NCBI GenBank assembly: GCA_016841645.1
Contig: JAENYS010000008.1
Span: 42,455-106,454 of the forward strand
From: Desulfoscipio geothermicus
GTDB lineage: Bacteria; Bacillota; Desulfotomaculia; Desulfotomaculales; Desulfallaceae
Length of the DNA stretch: 64,000 bases
Direction of reading: 5' to 3'
Shown: piece by piece, positions 45,769 through 56,201 of the stretch
Position numbering within the stretch: the first letter of the stretch is position 1
How the letters are laid out: every line of letters begins with the position of its first letter
Notes under the pieces: model-generated
What the model saw: the letters and a program-made list of their open reading frames with translations, nothing else
Database searches by the model: none
Told to the model about the DNA's origin: nothing
Position numbers and translations under genes: made by a program

Positions 45769-46548
45769 TTATTCTCTGTTTATAGATAAGCGAGCGAGCG
45801 GGTCTACCAGTTTTCCGTTTTCCCGCAGTTCAAAATGCAGTCCCCCGCCCGGGATATCACCGCTTTCGCCGACCAAAGCAATTTCCTGACCCGCCTGTAC
45901 TTTTTGGCCCTCCAATACAGTGACGTCAGCCACACAGCCATACAATGTGTATGTGCCTTTACCGTGATTTATTAATACATATTGCCCCAGCTCTTTATTC
46001 TCGCCTATCCTTTCCACCTGACCGTCCATGGCGGCAACAACGTCGGCACCCGGTGGTGCGCTAATATCGATACCGGCGTGGTATCTTTCCATGTCATCCA
46101 CTGGAGACTGCGTCCAACCAAACTCTTCCACCATTTTACCGGAAACCGGCAAAAACAACTCTTCTTTTGCCAGGCCGGCACCCGTTACGGGTTCGGCATC
46201 AATTCCGGTGCTCGGCCCATGAATTACCGGGTTGTCCCAGTTAACTAGTTGTGCAGCCAGTTGTATAGATTTATTCAGCACAGGCTGGAAATCCCATTCC
46301 GCCGTGAGTAAATGTCTTAAACCTTCCCGGGCCTGTTCACCCACAGGATGAGGGTACTGGCGCACCATCATTAGTACGGCCAATATTAGTAGTACGGCAG
46401 CAATTCGAAAAATGCCGCTACGCCTGGCTGAACGATTGTATGATTGTTGCACTGGACGCCTGCCATTTACGGACTGGTAATAATCAGCCCATTCATCAAA
46501 CCCGCTTTTTTTACGCCCGCCCAGGCGAGTTAACTTGTCCCATTTCAT
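45769..46548 (-). CDS. spoIVFA: SpoIVFA-like LytM/M23 protein with degenerate active site
   Basis: A 259-residue protein with a TM segment near 45-63 (IFRIAAVLLILAVLMMV). A LytM/M23 domain spans about 155-255: YHAGIDISAPPGADVVAAMDG keeps HxxxD. The usual HxH reads GGGLHFEL (first His lost), and the His in the YAH context is YGCVA. It is therefore probably inactive as a peptidase, as expected for SpoIVFA, which acts as a binding partner holding SpoIVFB. Gene order supports this over a true cell-wall hydrolase. Confidence 0.78.
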   Translation of the reverse strand: MKWDKLTRLGGRKKSGFDEWADYYQSVNGRRPVQQSYNRSARRSGIFRIAAVLLILAVLMMVRQYPHPVGEQAREGLRHLLTAEWDFQPVLNKSIQLAAQLVNWDNPVIHGPSTGIDAEPVTGAGLAKEELFLPVSGKMVEEFGWTQSPVDDMERYHAGIDISAPPGADVVAAMDGQVERIGENKELGQYVLINHGKGTYTLYGCVADVTVLEGQKVQAGQEIALVGESGDIPGGGLHFELRENGKLVDPLARLSINRE

Positions 46549-46760
46549 AGTATTTTCCCCCCCCGACCATTAAACTGCCCAATTGATGTTAGCTGGCTTA
46601 TAATATATATATTTGCAGGGGTGGACAAATATGACCTTTGTAGCCGATGTAATATAAAATAAACTCGATCATGCAGCATAACCACAGCCACCTGTTCCGC
46701 GGCTTCATAGCCATCTACCTCAACGGTAACCAAATAAGTGCCCCGGTCACTGACATTCAT
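46545..46760 (-). CDS. Doubtful small ORF ahead of spoIVFA
   Basis: 71 codons from ATG 46760, stop overlapping the spoIVFA start (ATGA). The first ~38 residues look protein-like (VTVEVDGYEAAEQVAVVML); the rest does not. No ribosome site is seen. It may be a remnant or chance frame. Confidence 0.25.
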   Translation of the reverse strand: MNVSDRGTYLVTVEVDGYEAAEQVAVVMLHDRVYFILHRLQRSYLSTPANIYIISQLTSIGQFNGRGGKIL

Positions 46761-46873
46761 CTAATCTATTTTATATTATGGTAAATGGAAATTATATTAT
46801 TAATTTAGATAATAACAAGACAAGCAGCTTTTACAATCAAAACCGCCTGCCATACTTTCTCTGCCGTGTATAA

Positions 46874-48067
46874 CTAAAAAATACTTTTCTGTCGACGCAT
46901 GTTAATATTCAACAAAACCCCTATGGCGATTATATTAGCTATCATGCTGCTGCCCCCGTAACTGAACAATGGCAGAGGCAGCCCGGTGACAGGCATAATA
47001 GCAATGGTCATACCAACGTTAACCAGTATCTGAAAAGTTATCATACTTACTACACCCACCGCCAGCAGGGTACCGAACATGTCCTTGGCTTCGAGGGCAA
47101 TCCTCACTCCCCGGTACAGGAAAACACCAAACAATATCAAAAGCAGCGCGGCACCTAGAAAACCGGTCTCCTCCGCCAGCACCGAAAAGATAAAATCGGT
47201 ATGCCTGATAGGCAAAAACTCCAAAAAACTCTGGGTACCCCTCAGCAGTCCCTTGCCCCAAAAACCGCTGGAACCAATGGCAATTTGGGATTGGATAACG
47301 TGATACCCGGACCCTTGCATATCAGACCAAGGGTCAAGAAAGATAATCAGCCGCTTTAGCTGGTATTCATGCAAGGGGATCCAAGTGTCAAACTTCAGGT
47401 GTGACCAGACCATCCCCACCACCCCGGCCAACCCCGCACTAAATATGCCGGTCACCAATAGAGGTTTTAAGCTGGCTACAAATAGCATACCAAATAATAT
47501 GGCTATAAAAACAAGTGATGTACCCAGATCGGGTTGCATTAAAATAAGTAGCATAGGTAATGCCACAAAAATAAAGCATGGTAACATATCCTTTATTGTA
47601 CGGATGTGCCCCTCCCTTTTGGCTAAAAAGTCAGCCAGGGTAATAATAATAATTAACTTGGCAAACTCGGAAGGCTGGAAAGCAAAGGGACCGATTTCAA
47701 TCCAGCGCTCTGCACCCATGGCAGTATGCCCTAATGCCAACACCGACCCGAGTAGCAACAAATTCATAATATAAAGGTGCTTGGTATAACGGCGCCAATC
47801 TTCATAAGGGATATATATAATGATCGCAGCAGCTGCAATGCCCAGCAGTATCCAAATAAATTGTTTAACCACGTACTCCTTTTTCATCCACAGCAGGCGC
47901 TGAAAAATACTGGCATCCTGCAATTTATCTATATCCAAACCCAGTCGCATCCACCACCCGTAATCGGTGCCGGCACTGCCGATCATCACCAAACTGAACA
48001 CCAGTATAGCACCGGTTACCCCCACCAGGGTTAAATCCAGGTTTTTAAAAAACCGTTTATTAAGCAA
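46874..48067 (-). CDS. rodA: RodA-type SEDS peptidoglycan glycosyltransferase
   Basis: A 397-residue protein with about ten TM segments. It has the SEDS signatures GAERWIEIGPFAFQPSEFAK, LMQPDLGTSLV, VLAEETGFLGA and GLPLPLFSYGGSSM. SEDS proteins polymerise glycan strands from lipid II with a partner class B PBP; the mrdA-like gene nearby is the natural partner, making an elongation pair. It follows minE in the shape/division block, separated by two strong hairpins. Confidence 0.92.
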   Translation of the reverse strand: MLNKRFFKNLDLTLVGVTGAILVFSLVMIGSAGTDYGWWMRLGLDIDKLQDASIFQRLLWMKKEYVVKQFIWILLGIAAAAIIIYIPYEDWRRYTKHLYIMNLLLLGSVLALGHTAMGAERWIEIGPFAFQPSEFAKLIIIITLADFLAKREGHIRTIKDMLPCFIFVALPMLLILMQPDLGTSLVFIAILFGMLFVASLKPLLVTGIFSAGLAGVVGMVWSHLKFDTWIPLHEYQLKRLIIFLDPWSDMQGSGYHVIQSQIAIGSSGFWGKGLLRGTQSFLEFLPIRHTDFIFSVLAEETGFLGAALLLILFGVFLYRGVRIALEAKDMFGTLLAVGVVSMITFQILVNVGMTIAIMPVTGLPLPLFSYGGSSMIANIIAIGVLLNINMRRQKSIF

Positions 48068-48095
48068 ACTATAAACACCGCCTTGCTTTGAAGCA

Positions 48096-48146
48096 AGTTC
48101 TAAAATTCAGATGGAGATTCTTTTACTCCATCTGAATTTTAGAACT
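48096..48146. repeat. Perfect 21-bp inverted repeat between minE and rodA
   Basis: Arms of 21 bp at 48096-48116 and 48126-48146 (core TTCTAAAATTCAGATGG), loop of 9 nt. On the minus strand the second arm is followed by no T-run, so it is not a classical terminator. Confidence 0.75.
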
Positions 48147-48163
48147 GCAAATGCATGATTTAA

Positions 48164-48207
48164 TTGGCGTTTGACTCCCGCCTAAAGAGGCGGGAGTCAA
48201 ACGCCAA
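48164..48207. repeat. Perfect 20-bp hairpin between minE and rodA
   Basis: Arms of 20 bp (core GGCGTTTGACTCCCGCCT and its complement) with a 4-nt AAAG loop. GC-rich, no T-run on either side. A second strong hairpin 18 nt from the first; they may be RNA stabilisers, weak terminators or a small repeat element. Confidence 0.75.
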
Positions 48208-48362
48208 GTTAATCAGGTGAAACAATACAGATTTTATTATATAACAGGCGATGGCACAAAAAAAGCCGGCAAAATTAAACTACCGACAAAACATAATAGT
48301 AAAATCGCCCCCCCTACCCCACGAGTCTCGGACAAGTTAAACCCGGGCCGGGCACCAGGTGT

Positions 48363-48644
48363 TTAGGCGGTTTCAGTTTGTACGGATCTTTTCATATTCT
48401 TCACCGGAATACTAGCCACTAAAGCCACCTGGTTTTCACTGCTATCCAGCGATACTTCCAGAGCATGTTCATCAATCTCCATATAATTAGATATCACTTG
48501 AATTAATTCGATTTTCAACGTCTGTAAAAGTTCCGGTGAAACGCCTGCACGATCGTGAACAAGCACCAAGCGCAATCTTTCTTTGGCCACAGTTTTACTG
48601 GAATGGTTCTCACGACCTAATAAGCGGTTAATAAGCTCTAGCAT
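48363..48644 (-). CDS. minE: Cell-division topological specificity factor MinE
   Basis: A 93-residue protein: MLELINRLLGRENHSSKTVAKERLRLVLVHDR, then the C-terminal TSD part. The anti-MinCD helix (KERLRLVLVHDR) is intact. MinE drives MinD off the membrane at mid-cell. It lies 21 nt after minD. Having MinE rather than DivIVA-only control is typical of several Clostridia. Confidence 0.93.
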   Translation of the reverse strand: MLELINRLLGRENHSSKTVAKERLRLVLVHDRAGVSPELLQTLKIELIQVISNYMEIDEHALEVSLDSSENQVALVASIPVKNMKRSVQTETA

Positions 48645-48665
48645 TGCGCTTCTCCCCCTTTCCTG

Positions 48666-49460
48666 TTACTTAAGGCCAATTATCTGTCTTAACTTTTTAA
48701 AAAACCCACTTTCATCATCAAGGTTCATCATCGGTACATCTTCACCTTTGATCCGGCGCACAATATTGCGGTAAGCCTGCCCGGACTTGGATGTATTATC
48801 CATTACCACCATATCGCCCCGGTTGGTACTTACCACTACCTGCTCGTCCTCCGGCACCACACCAAGCAAATCCACGGCCAGTATGTCTATAATATCGTCA
48901 ATGCTCATCATATCTCCATGCTTGACCATTTGGTAACGCATGCGATTAACCACCAATTTGGGCTCGCGCAGATCCTCCTTTTCCAACAAGCCAATTATAC
49001 GATCGGCATCTCTGACTGCCGAGACCTCGGGGGTAGTAACCACTATGGCCTGGTTGGCACCGGCTATGGCGTTGCGAAAGCCTTGTTCAATCCCCGCAGG
49101 GCAGTCAACTATAACATAATCAAACTCATTTTTTATTTCTTCTGTAAGCACCCGCATCTGATCAGGGTTAACCGCTGTTTTATCCTTGGTTTGGGCAGCG
49201 GGCAATAAAAATAAATTTTCAAAGCGTTTATCTTTAATCAATGCCTTCCGGAAGGTACAATTGCCGCTAGTAACATCCACCAGGTCATAAACAATACGAT
49301 TTTCTAGGCCCATAACCACATCCAAATTGCGCAATCCAATATCAGCATCAATCAGACAAACCTTGTTACCTAAAGAGGCCAGACCGGCACCCAAATTAGC
49401 AGTTGTGGTAGTTTTACCCACGCCTCCCTTGCCTGAAGTAATGACTATTACTTCGCCCAT
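48666..49460 (-). CDS. minD: Septum-site ATPase MinD
   Basis: A 264-residue deviant Walker ATPase: VITSGKGGVGKTTTTANLG, with Lys in the KGGVGKT box, then DADIGLRNLDVVMG and DCPAGIEQGF. The C-terminal amphipathic helix (FFKKLRQIIGLK) is the membrane-targeting sequence. It binds MinC and MinE and cycles on the membrane by ATP hydrolysis. It lies 50 nt after minC. Confidence 0.95.
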   Translation of the reverse strand: MGEVIVITSGKGGVGKTTTTANLGAGLASLGNKVCLIDADIGLRNLDVVMGLENRIVYDLVDVTSGNCTFRKALIKDKRFENLFLLPAAQTKDKTAVNPDQMRVLTEEIKNEFDYVIVDCPAGIEQGFRNAIAGANQAIVVTTPEVSAVRDADRIIGLLEKEDLREPKLVVNRMRYQMVKHGDMMSIDDIIDILAVDLLGVVPEDEQVVVSTNRGDMVVMDNTSKSGQAYRNIVRRIKGEDVPMMNLDDESGFFKKLRQIIGLK

Positions 49461-49510
49461 AAGAATTACTTCCTCCCTTATTGTGCATTTACATTAAGTT
49501 GACTTCTTGT

Positions 49511-49930
49511 TTAGCGTTCCGGTCCGAATGAGAAAGTCTCTATCACCACAGTACCGTCTTTAATTCTTGCTACCTCGGGTACTATGGGACCGCTATCGCT
49601 CCCATCCGGGGCACGAGTTATATGGTTGGCTATCCGCAACTGGGTTGGCCGCATGCGAAAAGCATAAACGGCTGCCTTTTCATTGCCACCGGCACCTGCA
49701 TGCACCACTCCGCGCAAATATCCCATCACTACCACATTGCCGGTAGCCACCACTTCCCCCCCGGGATTTATATCACCAACAATTACCACATTGCCGTCAA
49801 AATATATTGATTGGCCGGAACGCAGGGTGCGTTGGACCAGAACAGTATTTTCATCCATCATCTCCTCGGGCTCTCCCCCTCCTCCGCCGGGGAATTGCAC
49901 CAAATTACCGTTAGTCCAATCTGGAGCCAA
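49511..49930 (-). CDS. minC: MinC C-terminal (MinD-binding) domain only
   Basis: 139 residues from TTG 49930, with GGGGAGG about 8 nt upstream. All of it matches the MinC C-domain: VLVQRTLRSGQSIYFDGNVVIVGDINPGGEVVATGN and FRMRPTQLRIANHITRAP. The N-terminal FtsZ-inhibiting domain of usual MinC (about 220 residues) is absent, and the 209-nt region upstream does not encode it. The protein should still bind MinD and form the beta-helix dimer, but how it would block FtsZ is unclear. Confidence 0.85.
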   Translation of the reverse strand: MAPDWTNGNLVQFPGGGGGEPEEMMDENTVLVQRTLRSGQSIYFDGNVVIVGDINPGGEVVATGNVVVMGYLRGVVHAGAGGNEKAAVYAFRMRPTQLRIANHITRAPDGSDSGPIVPEVARIKDGTVVIETFSFGPER

Positions 49931-50139
49931 TAGTTTTCGCCTCCCCGCATAACCAGGTTATAAAAATCTAAGCAAATAATTAATTCTACACAATATAACC
50001 AGATCCTGCTAAAAAAATAAAAACCACATATTTACAATAAAATTTTTTCAGAATAGAATAAATTACCTATCACTTCTTTATTTTTGTATTTCCTTCCATC
50101 AAGCACCGGGACTAACCGGCAGCAGCCGCACAGCCAATG

Positions 50140-52947
50140 TTACGGCTGTTCCTCAGACATTTGCTCCTGAGTTGGTACCGCGGGTACGACAGGCGTTATT
50201 TGAGGTGGCTGCTGTTCAGTCCGTGGTTGTGTTGGTTCGGATGTCACCGCAGTTGGTGAAGTCCCGGCCAGCGGTTGTTCAGACTCACCCGGCAGCTGAG
50301 CATCATCAGGAAGCGGTTGTTGAATTTCACCCGGCGGAGTAGCCACTGGTGGCGATTGAGTTTCACGCACCGGGGCTGTTGTTGATTGAACCGGTTCAGT
50401 TGATGTTACTGGCCGGCTCGATGTCGCAGGAACTTGTTCCGCCTGAACCTGTTTACTTTGGGATGGCTTATCCCCTTGTGACGACACACTAGAAACGGGC
50501 AACTGTTCCCAGCCCGGCCAGCTCAATGCCTGCAGCGCGTCCCAGTCCTCAGGAAGTTCCACAATATTGTTCGGTTGGCTTCCGAGCGCATCAGTCTGTT
50601 TATCTAAATTAACATTTGATTCAGGGTCAGCAAAATATGCATCAAGTATCTGCCGAGCAATTGGCCCGGCGTAAGAGCCACCGGCATAACCATATTCCAG
50701 CACCACAGCTACGGCCACCTCGGGTTTTTCATAGGGCGCAAAGGCTACAAACAAAGCATGGTTTCCTATTTTTTTGCCATTGACATCCAAAACCTCCGCA
50801 GTACCGGTTTTAGCCGCTGCATCAAGCCCAAAAACTGCTGATGCGGTGCCGTTGGGAGGTGTCGCCACCATGTGCATGCCCTCCCGTAGTATCTGCAAGT
50901 TATCCTTGGAGATATTTACCTCACGCCTAGCCTCGGGTTCGAACTTCCTAATGACCTTGCCATCCGGAGCAACAATTTTATCTACCAAATAGGGCCGATA
51001 TAATGTACCGTTGTTGGCTATGGCAGCCACGTAAGAAGCCAGCTGCATAATCGTATAGGTATTATTCCCCTGTCCGATAGACATATTTACGGTTTCATAT
51101 TGCTGCCAGTTAAGATCCCATTCATGTTTTTTTAATTGCTTCTCCATTTCATCGTCTTTTGATTTTTGCAACTGCTTTTTACGGGATTCACTGGTAGCCT
51201 TTTCAATCTGTTCATTAAGATCACGTACTTTAGCAAAATCGTCGTTATACCTGATTAACATACTCTTAACTAATTCATATTTCCACTCGGGAGTAGGCAC
51301 TACACCGCTAATTTCGCCAGGCAATTTTATGCCTGTTTTTTCACCCAGCCCAAATTCCCGGGCCATACCGGCAATAGCATCTACCCCGGCCATGAGACCG
51401 TATTGATAAAAATAAGTATCGCAGGACACTTCCAGCGCTTTACGTAAATCCACCATACCATGACCATCCAGTTTCCAATCCCGAAAAATGCCCTTGCCCA
51501 ACCGGTAATAACCGGGATCAGATATTTTATGGCCGGGATCCACTATTTCATTCTCCAGTATAGCCGACGCAGTAACCATCTTAAAAGTTGACCCTGGTGG
51601 ATAAATAGTAGATATGGTGCGATTAAGTAGTGCACCGGAATCTTGCAACTGCTGCCACTGGGTGTTTGATAACCCGTCAGTGAATATACCGGGATTATAT
51701 GAAGGATAACTGGCCATAGCTCGGATGGCTCCGGTGCGGACATCCAAAACTACCACCGCACCGGCTTTCGACAGGCTGTACCCTGCCTTCTGGGCCCGCA
51801 CCACCCCATCTGCCAATGCCTGTTCCGCAGCGATCTGCAATTTAAGATCTACCGTCAACACCAGGTCGTTACCTGGTATAGGTTGTTTCAAGCCCAAATC
51901 CCGCACCGGTTGGCCGTTGGCATCTACTTCCATCTGTCTGGCACCGGGTTCTCCACGCAGGTCTGACTCATAAATTAATTCTAGACCGTTTTGCCCGTAA
52001 AGGTCATTCATAAAATAACCTTCGTCTTTATGTTCCTCGTACTGCTCTTGTTTGATATTCTGCACATAGCCCAGCGCGTGGGCAAGCAAACTCTGGTAAG
52101 GGTAGTCCCGCACCGGTTGGGTGTCAACCACCACCCCGGGCATTTCAATTTGCCTTTCTCGTAGTGTCACCATCGTTTTGGCAGGGATATTCTCTGCCAC
52201 CAGAACGGGTTCGTATGGCTTGTAATATTTTTTTTCCCTTATAGCTGCCCGCACATCTGATTCCACTTCATACACGGTCTTTTCATCAAAAACCGCCTCT
52301 TTATGCAGCATGGACACTAATTCGCTCAATGTATCGGTCTTCTTTTCCATCCTGATGCCAAAGGAGTCCAAATCTTCCTGGCGCAAGGTAGCTACTGTGG
52401 AAGGATTATAGACTACGGCAATTTCCAACGCCTCGCCATTTTCCAATTTAACTTTATTGCTGCTGATCCGCTCTTTGATGATTTCTTCAATAGCCAGCTT
52501 TTTGGCCGTATAGGTAGCCTTATCATTGTCCCTTGTAACATCATCATAAAATTGCTCCGGGGTCTTACCGCTTATTTGCTGAAAATACTGTACAGATTCC
52601 TCATCACCGGCTAGTATCCAAGAAAGTTCGTCGACCATACTTACTGTTTCCGGTCCAATGCAGTTTAGGTATAGGTGATAAGTGGTTCCCTGCAAATTCA
52701 AATCATTTATGGACACTGTATAAATAGGTTTGTTTGTGACAATTTTTTCGCCGTTCTGATCAAAAATCTCACCCCGCGGGGCAAAAACCGGAGCAATGCG
52801 AATGTAATTATTACGCGCCATGGTACGAAATTGCTCGGTTTGCACCAATTGCATAAAGGATAGCTTGGCCAGTAATAACAGCAGCACCAAAAATATTGCG
52901 CCCAAAAAATATTTCATTTTATTCTCAACTAGTGTTTTTCTTTTCAT
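50140..52947 (-). CDS. mrdA: Penicillin-binding protein 2-type transpeptidase (class B) with long C-terminal tail
   Basis: About 935 residues; ATG 52947 has AGGAAAGGG upstream. One TM near the N-terminus is followed by the PBP dimer domain. The transpeptidase domain has YPPGSTFKMV (SxxK), VSCDTYFY and AAKTGTAEV (KTG). The last ~150 residues are a Pro/Thr/Ser/Gln-rich, unstructured tail (for example TSTEPVQSTTAP), outside the cell. It cross-links peptidoglycan during elongation with RodA. It lies 10 nt or so downstream of mreD's neighbours in the mreBCD-mrdA-minCDE run. Confidence 0.92.
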   Translation of the reverse strand: MKRKTLVENKMKYFLGAIFLVLLLLLAKLSFMQLVQTEQFRTMARNNYIRIAPVFAPRGEIFDQNGEKIVTNKPIYTVSINDLNLQGTTYHLYLNCIGPETVSMVDELSWILAGDEESVQYFQQISGKTPEQFYDDVTRDNDKATYTAKKLAIEEIIKERISSNKVKLENGEALEIAVVYNPSTVATLRQEDLDSFGIRMEKKTDTLSELVSMLHKEAVFDEKTVYEVESDVRAAIREKKYYKPYEPVLVAENIPAKTMVTLRERQIEMPGVVVDTQPVRDYPYQSLLAHALGYVQNIKQEQYEEHKDEGYFMNDLYGQNGLELIYESDLRGEPGARQMEVDANGQPVRDLGLKQPIPGNDLVLTVDLKLQIAAEQALADGVVRAQKAGYSLSKAGAVVVLDVRTGAIRAMASYPSYNPGIFTDGLSNTQWQQLQDSGALLNRTISTIYPPGSTFKMVTASAILENEIVDPGHKISDPGYYRLGKGIFRDWKLDGHGMVDLRKALEVSCDTYFYQYGLMAGVDAIAGMAREFGLGEKTGIKLPGEISGVVPTPEWKYELVKSMLIRYNDDFAKVRDLNEQIEKATSESRKKQLQKSKDDEMEKQLKKHEWDLNWQQYETVNMSIGQGNNTYTIMQLASYVAAIANNGTLYRPYLVDKIVAPDGKVIRKFEPEARREVNISKDNLQILREGMHMVATPPNGTASAVFGLDAAAKTGTAEVLDVNGKKIGNHALFVAFAPYEKPEVAVAVVLEYGYAGGSYAGPIARQILDAYFADPESNVNLDKQTDALGSQPNNIVELPEDWDALQALSWPGWEQLPVSSVSSQGDKPSQSKQVQAEQVPATSSRPVTSTEPVQSTTAPVRETQSPPVATPPGEIQQPLPDDAQLPGESEQPLAGTSPTAVTSEPTQPRTEQQPPQITPVVPAVPTQEQMSEEQP

Positions 52948-53010
52948 AAACGCGCCCTTTCCTGTTCTCCTGAAGAAGTCAAGACTGCCTGTCCATAGCA
53001 AAGATTCTTA

Positions 53011-53520
53011 TTAGGGGTTAAAATATTCACCATTACTAGATGGATCACCCCGGTAGAAACGATATAAATAAGCGTAAATTACCAGCACTACCAACGCATT
53101 GTAAAAAGCTGTGGGCAAAATAACATACGCCAATGCTTTTACCACGGGTACCGGCACATCAACCGACAAAAGCAATATATAAAAGATAAGCTGAGCCCCC
53201 ATTGTACATACCCAGGTTAACCCGGCAGCAATAACACGATTATCCCGGTAAAGCCGGTCTTTCCCCAACCCCGCCAAGTAACCGGCAACCATTTCAGTTA
53301 TAGCGTTCAATCCAAAATAACCTCCACTAACCAGGTCTTGCAAGATACCGGCTGAAAAACCCAAAAAAGCCCCCTCCCGGGTACCCCGGAGGAAGCCATT
53401 AAGAATAACCAGTATCAGCACAAGGTCGGGTTTGAACCCATAAATAACCATATAATTTAGAGCTGTGGTTTGAAGAATTAATGTCACCAGTACTAACAAC
53501 AAAAAAAACAACGGCTGCAA
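53011..53520 (-). CDS. mreD: Rod-shape-determining protein MreD
   Basis: About 169 residues; TTG 53520 has GGAGGTG 8 nt upstream, and the frame is open to 53529. It has about five TM helices (FFLLLVLVTLILQTTALNY, GFLRGTREGAFLGFSAGILQDL) as in MreD. It links the MreC/RodA/PBP2 machinery in the membrane. It lies about 31 nt after mreC and precedes the mrdA-like gene. Confidence 0.87.
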   Translation of the reverse strand: MQPLFFLLLVLVTLILQTTALNYMVIYGFKPDLVLILVILNGFLRGTREGAFLGFSAGILQDLVSGGYFGLNAITEMVAGYLAGLGKDRLYRDNRVIAAGLTWVCTMGAQLIFYILLLSVDVPVPVVKALAYVILPTAFYNALVVLVIYAYLYRFYRGDPSSNGEYFNP

Positions 53521-53551
53521 ATTTCCCACCTCCGGAAGCTACCTAGCCGGA

Positions 53552-54391
53552 TCAAAGTTTGATTGAAGTAATTACCAGTACATCCTCCAACCGGTTAAAA
53601 TCTACAAAGGTCTCAAGCACTGCCGTTTTAAACATGCCAGACTCTTCCTTGCGGGTTACCTGTACAGTACCTACCGGTATGCCCTTAGGGAAAACACTGC
53701 CATATCCGGAGGTAACAACCCGATTTCCTTTTTTTGGCGCCAAATCCGATAATATATTCACCATATTGACAGTGCCACGTCCACCGGCCACTCCCTCGAC
53801 AATACCCGGTGCACGATTTTCCTGAACCAAACAACCCACACCGCTGCGGGGGTCAGTGATGAGCAGCACCTCTGCGGTATGGTCGGTAACATTGGTTACC
53901 CGTCCGACTAGACCGGCCGGGGTGATCACAACCATATCCTGTCGAATGCCGCTGGCAAAACCCTTGTTAATAATAGCAATACTAAACCAATTATCCGCCT
54001 CACGTCCAATAACTTCAGCTGATTCTGTTTTCAACTGGCCCACCAAGCTGGTTTTAAATGCTAGCTGCTCCTTAAGACGGATATTCTCAGCTCTAATTTC
54101 GTTATATCTAGATAGCTTTTCCTTTAGTTCTACCACTTGCTGCTCAAGCTGCCGGTTATGTTCGGAAACTTTGTATAACCGTACGGGGAATGCAACAAAA
54201 TCACTGATCTTACCGCCCATCACAATAACTACCCGCTGTACCGGTGACAGCACATCCCTGGTCGTGGACTCAAAAGGAGTTAGTTTATCTGTATTCCCTG
54301 CGGATAAATGCATACCCACTATTATTATAACTACTACTATACTTAATAAAAAAAAGGTTTTCCTTGGCGATAGACGGGACACATGACACAC
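53552..54391 (-). CDS. mreC: Rod-shape-determining protein MreC
   Basis: A 279-residue protein. The start is uncertain (GTG 54391 or the GTG three codons later; AAGGTG lies upstream). One TM at 11-31 is followed by a coiled coil (EHNRQLEQQVVELKEKLSRY) and the beta-rich MreC domain (VIGREADNWFSIAIINKG, GLVGRVTNV, VVTSGYGSVFPKGIPVG). It scaffolds the elongasome outside the membrane. It lies 50 nt downstream of mreB. Confidence 0.92.
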   Translation of the reverse strand: MCHVSRLSPRKTFFLLSIVVVIIIVGMHLSAGNTDKLTPFESTTRDVLSPVQRVVIVMGGKISDFVAFPVRLYKVSEHNRQLEQQVVELKEKLSRYNEIRAENIRLKEQLAFKTSLVGQLKTESAEVIGREADNWFSIAIINKGFASGIRQDMVVITPAGLVGRVTNVTDHTAEVLLITDPRSGVGCLVQENRAPGIVEGVAGGRGTVNMVNILSDLAPKKGNRVVTSGYGSVFPKGIPVGTVQVTRKEESGMFKTAVLETFVDFNRLEDVLVITSIKL

Positions 54392-54441
54392 ACCTTATAT
54401 AATCATATTATTCATTTTTATTTAATCGTAAATTACATTTA

Positions 54442-55500
<1,059 letters not shown>

Positions 55501-56196
55501 TCATATTAGGCCTTTGGCCTTAAAACTAATGAACTTATTATCCCCAATAACCAGATGATCTAGGACTTGAATACCGATAATATTCCCAGCTTCAATTAAG
55601 CGACCGGTCACCTCTATATCCTGACGGCTGGGCGTGGGATCACCGCTGGGATGGTTATGCAAAAGTATCACCCCGGCGGCGCTACGCCTAATGGCCGCTT
55701 TAAACAGCTCCCGCGGATGGATAGCAGAAGAATTCAGTGTACCAATGGAAATCGTTTCCCTGGCAAGTACCTGATTTTTGGTGTTCAGCAGCAAAGCACA
55801 AAAGTGTTCCCTGTCCAGGTAGCGCATTTCTTCCATTACTAGTGCGGCAGCGTTTTCCGGTGACTTTATACAGGGCCTGTCCCAGACGGTAGCCATAGCC
55901 ACCCGCCGCCCCAACTCCAGCGCAGCCCTGATTTGAGCCACTTTAGCCGGGCCCACACCTTTAAAAGCGCTCAGTTCCTCGGCTGAAACACCCAGCAATT
56001 GCTTAATACCGCCAAAATGCCCAAGCAGCGCCGTGGCCAATTCCACCGCACTGGCGGCGGCATGACCGGTACGCAGCATAATGGCTAATAACTCAATGTC
56101 GGATAATGCCTCCGGCCCTTCCTGCAGTAGTCTTTCTCTTGGACGTAAGGACAGCGGCATGTCCTTAATAGAAACGCGATAAACCGGAGATTCCAC
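55501..56196 (-). CDS. radC: RadC-family JAB/MPN-domain protein
   Basis: A 231-residue protein starting at GTG 56196, with GGAGGTAGG upstream. An N-terminal HhH region (LSAFKGVGPAKVAQIRAAL) is followed by a JAMM metal motif, ILLHNHPSGDPTPSRQD. Its function is unclear; a role in DNA repair is not well supported. Gene order maf-radC-mreB is the same as in Bacillus. Confidence 0.93.
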   Translation of the reverse strand: MESPVYRVSIKDMPLSLRPRERLLQEGPEALSDIELLAIMLRTGHAAASAVELATALLGHFGGIKQLLGVSAEELSAFKGVGPAKVAQIRAALELGRRVAMATVWDRPCIKSPENAAALVMEEMRYLDREHFCALLLNTKNQVLARETISIGTLNSSAIHPRELFKAAIRRSAAGVILLHNHPSGDPTPSRQDIEVTGRLIEAGNIIGIQVLDHLVIGDNKFISFKAKGLI

Positions 56197-56201
56197 GCAA
56201 C

